From Methanobrevibacter thaueri (GTDB taxonomy: Archaea > Methanobacteriota > Methanobacteria > Methanobacteriales > Methanobacteriaceae): a stretch of DNA of 38,179 nucleotides. Shown here piece by piece: positions 1 through 9,000 of the stretch. The notes beneath the pieces were generated by a model. That model saw only the letters and a program-made list of their open reading frames with translations. It made no database searches and was not told where the DNA came from. The DNA is taken from positions 1 through 38,179 of the forward strand of contig SUTL01000010.1 in NCBI GenBank assembly GCA_015062925.1, read 5' to 3'. Position 1 is the first letter of the stretch; the number at the start of each line of letters is the position of its first letter. A program made the position numbers and the translations under genes.

Positions 1-1
1 T

Positions 2-3000
2 AATATTGCAAATAATACTGTTTCAAATAATGGTGGAGCAATATTTAATCAGAAAGTGGTGACAGTAATCAATTCTACTTTCACTAATAATAGTGCAGTT
101 AATTTAAATAGCGATGGTGGTGCTATTTATAATAAAGGTAATTTAACTATTGAGGGATCTTTGTTTAAAAATAATTATGCAAATGGTTATGGTGGTGTGA
201 TTTATAATAATAATCATGTAAAAATAATTAATTCTAATTTCACATCAAATAGTGCTTTAAAGGGTGGTGTGGTATATAATGGAAAAGAATTAGAAATATA
301 TCATTCTAAATTCTTTGATAATACTGCACAGTCTGGTGAAGCTATTTACACTATTAAAACTGATAATGTATATATTGAAAATAATGTATTTCTTAATAAT
401 GATGTTTATGGGGTGAATGTTGACGATATTAATCGTTTCATATATTCTCCAATATTTGAAGTAAGTGGTTTGTTTGCTGGTTATTCAAGTACTTTTGGCA
501 ATAGATATTATTATAAAATTGTTTTAAATGAAACTGCTAATAAAAATTTCACTGGTGATGTTATTGTAACTGTTGATGACGTAAATTATACTATTTCTCT
601 TGTTAATGGATATGGTAAAAGTAATGGAATATTATTTAATTCTGTTAGTTCAAAAGAAGCTATAATAAATTATAATGGGGTAAATGATTATCCTTCTGTA
701 ATTTCTCAACATAAAGAATTTTCACTTGTAAAATCTTTAACTCATTTATATAATGAAATTGATAGTAAAGTTAATAAGATTCCATTTTATACAAATATAA
801 CATTAACTGATGACTATATGTATCAGGATATTGATGAAGATTTAGTTAATGGAATTACTATCAGTAATAAATATCTTAACAATATGCTTTTCACTATTTA
901 TGGTAATAATCATACTATTGATGGGAAAGGAAAGAGTGTTTTATTTAAAATTAATAATAATAATCAGCATATATCAATAAAAGATTTAAACATTGTTAAT
1001 GGTAATTCTACTGATGGAGGAGTTATTTATAATATGGGGAATTTAGAAATATGCAATTGTAATTTCACAAATAATATTGCTTCAAACAATGGTGGCGTGA
1101 TTTATAATTCAGGTATTCTTTTAATTAATGGTTCATTTTTCAATAATAATACTGCAAATAATTATGGTGGAGTTATTTTTAATAATGTCAGGTTATCAGT
1201 ATTTAATTCAACATTTATAAATAACAGTGCAAATCAAGGTCAAGTTATTTTCACAACTACGGCAAATAGGGTGCTTATTCAAAATAATACTTTCATGGGT
1301 AATGATGCTGTTTATGGAATAACTCTTGATGATACAAATCATGTTATATTTAATCCGGTTTTCAATATTTCTCTCATAACTGATTCTAATGAAACTAGTT
1401 TTAGAATTGTTGTAACTGAAACTTCTAATAATGATAATTTTAATGATGAGGTTAATATTAAACTCAATAATAAAAATTATAATATTACTCTTGTTAATGG
1501 GGTAGGTATGAGTGAGCCAATTGTAACTACTTCAAGTTTTGCATTGTATGATATAACATTAAATTTTAATGGATCATATAATTATTTACCTAAATTTAAA
1601 CGATATATATTAGTCAAAGCTATGGATAATTCTTTAACAATGCTGTCTGGCATAATTAAAAATAATATAATTAATAATATTTCTGAAATAACATTAGATA
1701 AAGATTATATATATTATTCAAATAAGGATAATTATATTAATATGGATACGGAATTTATTGAAGGCAATACTATTATTATTGATGGTAAGGGCCATACTAT
1801 TGATGGAAATGGAAGTAATAAGATATTTTATATTACAAAAAATGTTCATGTAATCCTTAAAAATCTAAATATTATAAATTGTAAAGATTATGATGGAGGA
1901 GCTATTTATAGTGATGGTGTTTTAGAAATATTTAATTGTAATTTCACAAATAATTCTGCTTCAAATGGTGGTGGAGCTATTTATAGTGATGGTGTTTTAG
2001 AAATATTTAATTGTAATTTTATAAATAATGTTGCTTTAACCTATGGTGGAGCTATCGGCACTACTGGCACATTTTTGTTAAACAATTCTTTATTTACAAA
2101 TAATACTGCACGATACGGTGGAGCATTAAGTAATGAAAGGGAAGCTACAATAATTAATTCGAATTTCACACATAATCATGCTTTAGAGAATGGAGGAGTA
2201 TTTTATAATAGAAATTATTATCCTAACATGATTATTAAGGGTTCTGTATTCATTGAAAATAAAGCTGAATTAAATGGTGGTGTAGTTTATGTATATTATA
2301 AGTCAATAGAAATATCTCGCTCTAAATTTATTAATAACAGTGCACAGGAAGGTGGAGCAATTTGGTTGCGGCTTGATTCAAATATCACTAATAATGAATT
2401 TTTTAACAGCAGTATTTATGGTTTGACTTTAGATGATTCAAATATTATAATATCAATTCCAAAATTTGAAATAACTGCTATTTATGATTCTGATAATAGT
2501 ATGAGAATTATGGTAGTTGAAACTGTTGAAAGTAACAGTTTTAATGCTAATGTATCTGTGAATATAGGTATGCAAAGTTACATTGTTAATTTAATCAATG
2601 GGATTGGTAAAAGTAATCCTATTTATTCTGTTTTACCTGTTGGAACTTACAATGCAACAATAATTTTCAATGGTTCAGATAATTTTTGTCCATTAAATTC
2701 AATTACTGAATTCCATGTAGTTGGAAAATCATTAACTGTTTTAAACAAGTTAATAAATGAAAATATTAATAATAATATTTATGAAATAACTTTGGATTGT
2801 AATTATGAGGGTATTATAAATTATGATTCTGCAAATGGTATTACTATTAATGGTAGTATTCTCAACAATAAAACTTTAACAATTGATGGTAATGGTCATA
2901 CTATTAATGGAAAGGGTATTAAAATTTTTAATAATATCAATAATGCTAATGTAATTATTAAAAATTTAAATATTGTTAATGGTTATTCTGATAATGGGGG

Positions 3001-6000
3001 TGCTATTTATAATAAGGGTAATTTAACATTATTAAATTGTAATATTTCATATAATACTGCTTCAGGTAATGGTGGGGCAATATTTAATGAGAATAGGATA
3101 ACAATAATTAATTCCACATTCACTAACAACAGTGCAAGTAATACTGATATGTTTGGTGGAGTTATTTATAATAGTGGTAATTTAACTATTGGAGGGTCTT
3201 TGTTTAAAAATAATTATGCAAATGGTTATGGTGGTGTGATTTATAATGATAATTATGTGAAAATATTTAATTCTAATTTCACATCTAATAGTGCTTTAAA
3301 AGATGGTGGAGCAATAGCTAATCCTGGAGTTATGGTAATTGAAGATTCATTATTTGAAAATAATGCTGTAACTCGATATAATGGTGGAGTTATACATACT
3401 AAAGGAACAATGAGCATAAATAACACAGTCTTTAGAAAAAATAATGCGAAAGATAAAGGTGGAGCATTATATAATGAAAATGAATTAACCGTATCTTACT
3501 CTAAATTCTTTGATAATGCTGCATACTCAGGAAAAGCTATTTACACTACTAAAACTCGCAATGTAACTATTGAAAATAACCGTTTTATAAATAATAATGT
3601 TTATGGAATAACTCTCAGTTCTACAAATGTATTCTCAAATACGCCAGTATTTGAAATAAAGGGTATTTTTTATAATAATCAGCAATATATTAAAATTATT
3701 GTAACTGAAACTGCTAATCTGGATAATTTTAATGGAGATGTTGATGTAAATATTAATGGTGAAAATTATGTTGTCTCCTTGATTAATGGAAGTGGTAGTA
3801 ATATTATAAGTAATATTTCATCTTTTGGATGGTATAATGCAACAGTAAGTTTCAATGGATCAGAAATGTTCCTTCAATCAACATCAACTTGTGAATTTTT
3901 AATAACAGTTTCTTTTAGTAATTTAAATGAAGAAATCATTGAGAATATAAATAATCATTTCTATGAAATTATGTTGAATGAAGATTATAACTACATTCCA
4001 AATTTTGATTCTATTAATGGTATAGTTATTGATGGAAATCTTTTGAATGGAAATACTTTAATAATTGATGGCAATAATCATATACTCAATGGTAATGGTA
4101 GTGCTAGAATTTTCAATATTATTAATAATGCTAATGTAATTATTAAAAATTTAAATATTGTTAATGGTTATTCTGATAATGGTGGTGCTATTTATAATAA
4201 TGGTAATTTAACATTATTAAATTGTAATATTACAAATAATATTGTTTCAAATAATGGTGGAGCAATATTTAATGAAAATATGATGGTAATAATTAATTCT
4301 AGTTTCACTAACAACAGTGCAGTTAATGGGAATAAACTTGGTGGTGCTATTTATAATATCGGTAATTTAACTATTGCCGGATCTTTGTTTAAAAATAATT
4401 ATGTAAATGGTTATGGTGGTGTGATTTATAATGATAATTATGTGAAAATATTTAATTCTAATTTCACATCTAATAGTGCTTTAAAAGATGGTGGAGCAAT
4501 ATTTAATCCGAAAATTATGGTGATTGAAGATTCATTATTTGAAAATAATACTGTAACTCAATATAATGGTGGAGCAATATATAATGAAAATATGATGACA
4601 ATAATTAATTCTAGTTTCACTAACAACAGTGCAGTTAATGTGAATAAACTTGGTGGTGCTATTTATAATAGAGGCAATTTAACTATTGCCGAATCTTTGT
4701 TTAAAAATAATTATGTAAATGGTTATGGTGGTGTGATTTATAATGATAATTATGCAAAAATTATTAATTCTAATTTCACATCTAATAATGCTTTAAAAAA
4801 TGGGGGAGCAATATTTAATGGAAATGTGATGACAATAATTAATTCCACATTCACTAACAACAGTGCAAATACTAATGATACACTTGGCGGAGTTATTTAT
4901 AATATCGGTAATTTGGCCATCGCAGGGTCTTTGTTTAAAAATAATTATGTAAATGGTTATGGTGGTGTGATTTATAATGATAATTATGCAAAAATTATTA
5001 ATTCTAATTTCACATCTAATAGTGCTTTAAAAGATGGTGGCGCAATAGCTAATCCAAAAACTATGGTGATTGAAAATTCATTATTTGAAAATAATACTGT
5101 AACTCAATATAATGGTGGAGTTATACATACTAAAGGAACAATGAGTATAAATAACACAGTCTTTAGAAAAAATAATGCGAAAGATAAAGGTGGAGCAATA
5201 TATAATGAAAATGAATTAACAGTAACTTACTCTAAATTCTTTGATAATGCTGCACAGTCAGGAGAAGCTATTTACACTACTAAAAATTACTGTGTAAATA
5301 TTGAAAATAACCTTTTTATAAATAATACTGTTTATGGAATAACTCTTAGCTCTTCAAACAATTTCGTATATGAACCAGTATTTGAAATAAGTGCGATTTT
5401 ATATCCTAATCAATCTTATGCTAAAATTATTATAATTGAAACTGCTAATCGTAATTTTAATGAAAATGTTAATGTAGTTATTAATGGTGAGGAGTATATT
5501 ATCAATATGGTTAATGGAACTGGTTTAAGTGAACATATAACTGCCATTTCATCTACCGGATGGTATAATGCAACAATAAGTGTTAATGGCTCAGATATAT
5601 TTTCACGGTTCGCTCCAAAAGTTGTAGAATTTTTCGTTGGTAATACTTTCATTTCTTTACAATCTTTTATTGATATGAATATTGATAATGGGGTTTATGA
5701 GTTTAAATTAGGTGCAAATTATACTTATAACTCAAATATTGATTCTGTGAATAATATTGTTATTGATGGTAGGGCTCTTCAAGGTAATGTTTTCATTATT
5801 GATGGTAATGGATACGCTGTTAATGGTAATGGAACTGCGGGAGTATTTAATATTGTCAATAATGCTAATGTAATTATTAAAAATTTAAATATTATTAATG
5901 GTAATGCAAATAATGGTGCGGCTATTTATAATATGGGTTATTTAACCGTTATCAATTCTTCATTTAATAATAATTATGCAAAGAATGAGGGTGGTGCAAT

Positions 6001-9000
6001 TTATAACGGTAGGATATTGAATATATATAATTCTAACTTCACAAATAATACTGCTTCAGTTGATAATGGTGGTGCTATTTATAATGAAGGTAATTTAAAT
6101 GTTAGTAATTCTTTATTTGATATGAATAATGCAGGTAAAGCTGGAGCAATATATAATTATTTATTCGAGTTGAAAATAGTTAATTGTAATTTTACTCATA
6201 ATTCTGCATTAAGTGATGGTGGTGCCATCTTTAATATGGGATCTTTAGAAATTGAAGACTCAGCATTTAAATATAATACTGTAACTAGTTTTAATGGTGG
6301 AGCTATACATAATACTGGAAAGTTATCTGTAAATAATACATTATTTGAGAAAAATAATCCAAAATCAAGTGGTGGAGGAATATATAATGAAAATACATTA
6401 AATGTAACTTACTCCATGTTTGTTAATAATATTGCTACTGCAGGAGATGCTATTTACACTAGAGGTTATTATCCGGTATTAATTCAATATAATATGTTTG
6501 TCAATGATACTATTTATGGAAAATATCTTGATGATACAAATCGTTTATTAACAACTCCTGAATTTGAAGTATATGGTTTTATAAATTCCACTCAACAAGG
6601 CGCTGTTCTTGTAATAAAAGAGATTAATAATGATTATTTCTTCAATGATGATGTTAATGTAACAATTTGTGGTGAAACTTATACTATTACTCTTAATCAT
6701 GGATATGGTGTAAGTGAAGTTATACATTCTATTTTAACTCCAGGATTATATAATGTATCAATTAATTATCAGGGATCAATTTTATATCCTTCAGTAAACA
6801 TTGAAAACATTGAAATTTTAATAGTGGAAAATACATTTTCTAAATTGGTTGATGAAATTAATTATAATATTAATAATCAGGTTTATGAAATAACATTAGA
6901 TAATGATTATGATTATTATCCGAATTATGATTTTGGAAAACATATTGTTATTGATGGTGATACTCTTGAGGGTAATGTTTTCATTATTGATGGTAATGGT
7001 CATTCTCTGAATGCAAATCATTTCAGTAGGATATTTGATATTGTCAACAATGCTCATGTGATAATTAAAAATCTTAAACTTGAAAATGCCTATGAAGATT
7101 ATGGTGGAGCAATATATAATGATGGTAATCTTGAAATAATAAATTCTAACTTTACAAATAATTCCGCATCTGATGAAGGTGGTGCAATATTTAATAATGC
7201 AACATTATCAATAACCAATTCATTGTTTACAAACAATGGGAAAAGATATTCTGGAGTAATATATAACAATGGCAATTTAACTATAAATAATACAATATTC
7301 TCCAATAATAAGGGATATAATGGTGGTGCAATTTATAATTTAAATACATTATCACTTTATAACTCTGCTTTCAACGATAATGAAGGATATTGGCATGCCG
7401 GAGCAATCTTTAATAGGGGTAATGGAAAAATAATTAACACTTCATTCACAAATAATGGTGGATCTGGAAATGGTGGTGCAATTTATACTGGTATAGGTAT
7501 TTTAACAATAATTAACTCAACATTCAGCAATAATAGTGCAAAAATGGATGGGGGATCAATAATTAATTATGGAGGAGATTTAACAATAATTAACTCTAAC
7601 TTCACAAACAACACTGCAAATGATGATGGTGGTGCTATTTACAATAATAATAAATTAATAATAACTAATTCCAGATTAATAAATAATCATGCATCAATAG
7701 GCAGCGCTATTTTCACAAAAAATACTGATAATATAATTATCCAGAATAATGTATTCATTAACAACACTGTCTATGGCATCACAGCAGATAATACAAATAA
7801 ATTCATTAATCCTCCAATATTTGCAATAGCGACTGTTTTTGAACCTAATGAATCAGGCATAAGATTTATTGTATTAGAATTAAATAATGGTAGAGGATTT
7901 AATGGTAATGTTACTGTAACTGTTGCTGGCGAAAATTATACTGTATGTTTAATTGATGGATTTGGTAAAACTGAACAAGTAAATTCCAGTTTAAATCATG
8001 GAAAATATAATGCTACAATCAGTTTCAATGGAAATGATGAATATTCTGCTATAACTCCTCAGGAAATGGAGATTATAATATCTGAACCTGATTCATTTTA
8101 TAATTTATATGTAATGATAGTTGAAAATATTTATAACTATAATTATGAGATAAAATTAGATAAAAATTATATGCATGATTCAAATAATGATTTAATGGAA
8201 TTTATCGTAATTGATGGTAGTATTCTTAAAAATAATACTTTTATTATTGATGGTAATGGATATAATCTTGATGGAAATAAAAGTGCTAGAATATTATCTC
8301 TTATTAATAATGCACATTTAATAATTAAAAATCTAAAAATTATAAATGGGCATTCAGATGAGGGTATAATTTATAATGATGGTACTTTAACAATATTGAA
8401 CTCTACAATAAGCAACAACACTGCAGATGAGAGGATGATTTATAATAAAGGTAGTTTATCAATAATTAATTCCACATTAACCAATAACAGTGCAGATTAT
8501 ATGGGTACAGTCTTCAATGGTAATTATTGTAATTTAACAGTAATCAACTCCACATTTAAAGATAATCGTATAAATGGTGGTGATGGTGGTGCAATCACAG
8601 GTTATGGTAATTTAACAATAATTAATTCCATATTCGCCAATAATACAGCTAAAAGTAGTCGTGGTGGTGCAATCTATTGTTATAATGCTCATGTTATAAT
8701 AACTAACTCCACATTCACTAATAACACTGCATATCAGGGTGGAGCATTGTATTTAGAAGCAAACATGTTAAATGAAATTCCTCAAAATCCAAATGTTATA
8801 ATAACTAACACTAGATTTTTAAATAATCATGGGGAATTTGGTGGAGCAATACTTAATGATGATAATTTAATAATAATAGAATCCATATTTACCAACAACA
8901 CTGCTGATGGAGATTATGCTTCTGGTGGAGCAATCTACAATTGTATTAATTTAACAATAATTAACTCTACATTTAACAATAACTTTGCTAATAGATCAGA

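Noticed and set aside
56-58. GTG as the real start of the giant adhesin
   Set aside because: The frame is open to the window edge with Pmp repeat sequence (NNGGAIFN) before it, so the gene begins upstream.
3103-5045. CRISPR-like regular repeats
   Set aside because: The repeats are coding, in frame, diverged and encode Pmp motifs; there are no short identical repeats with unique spacers and no cas genes.
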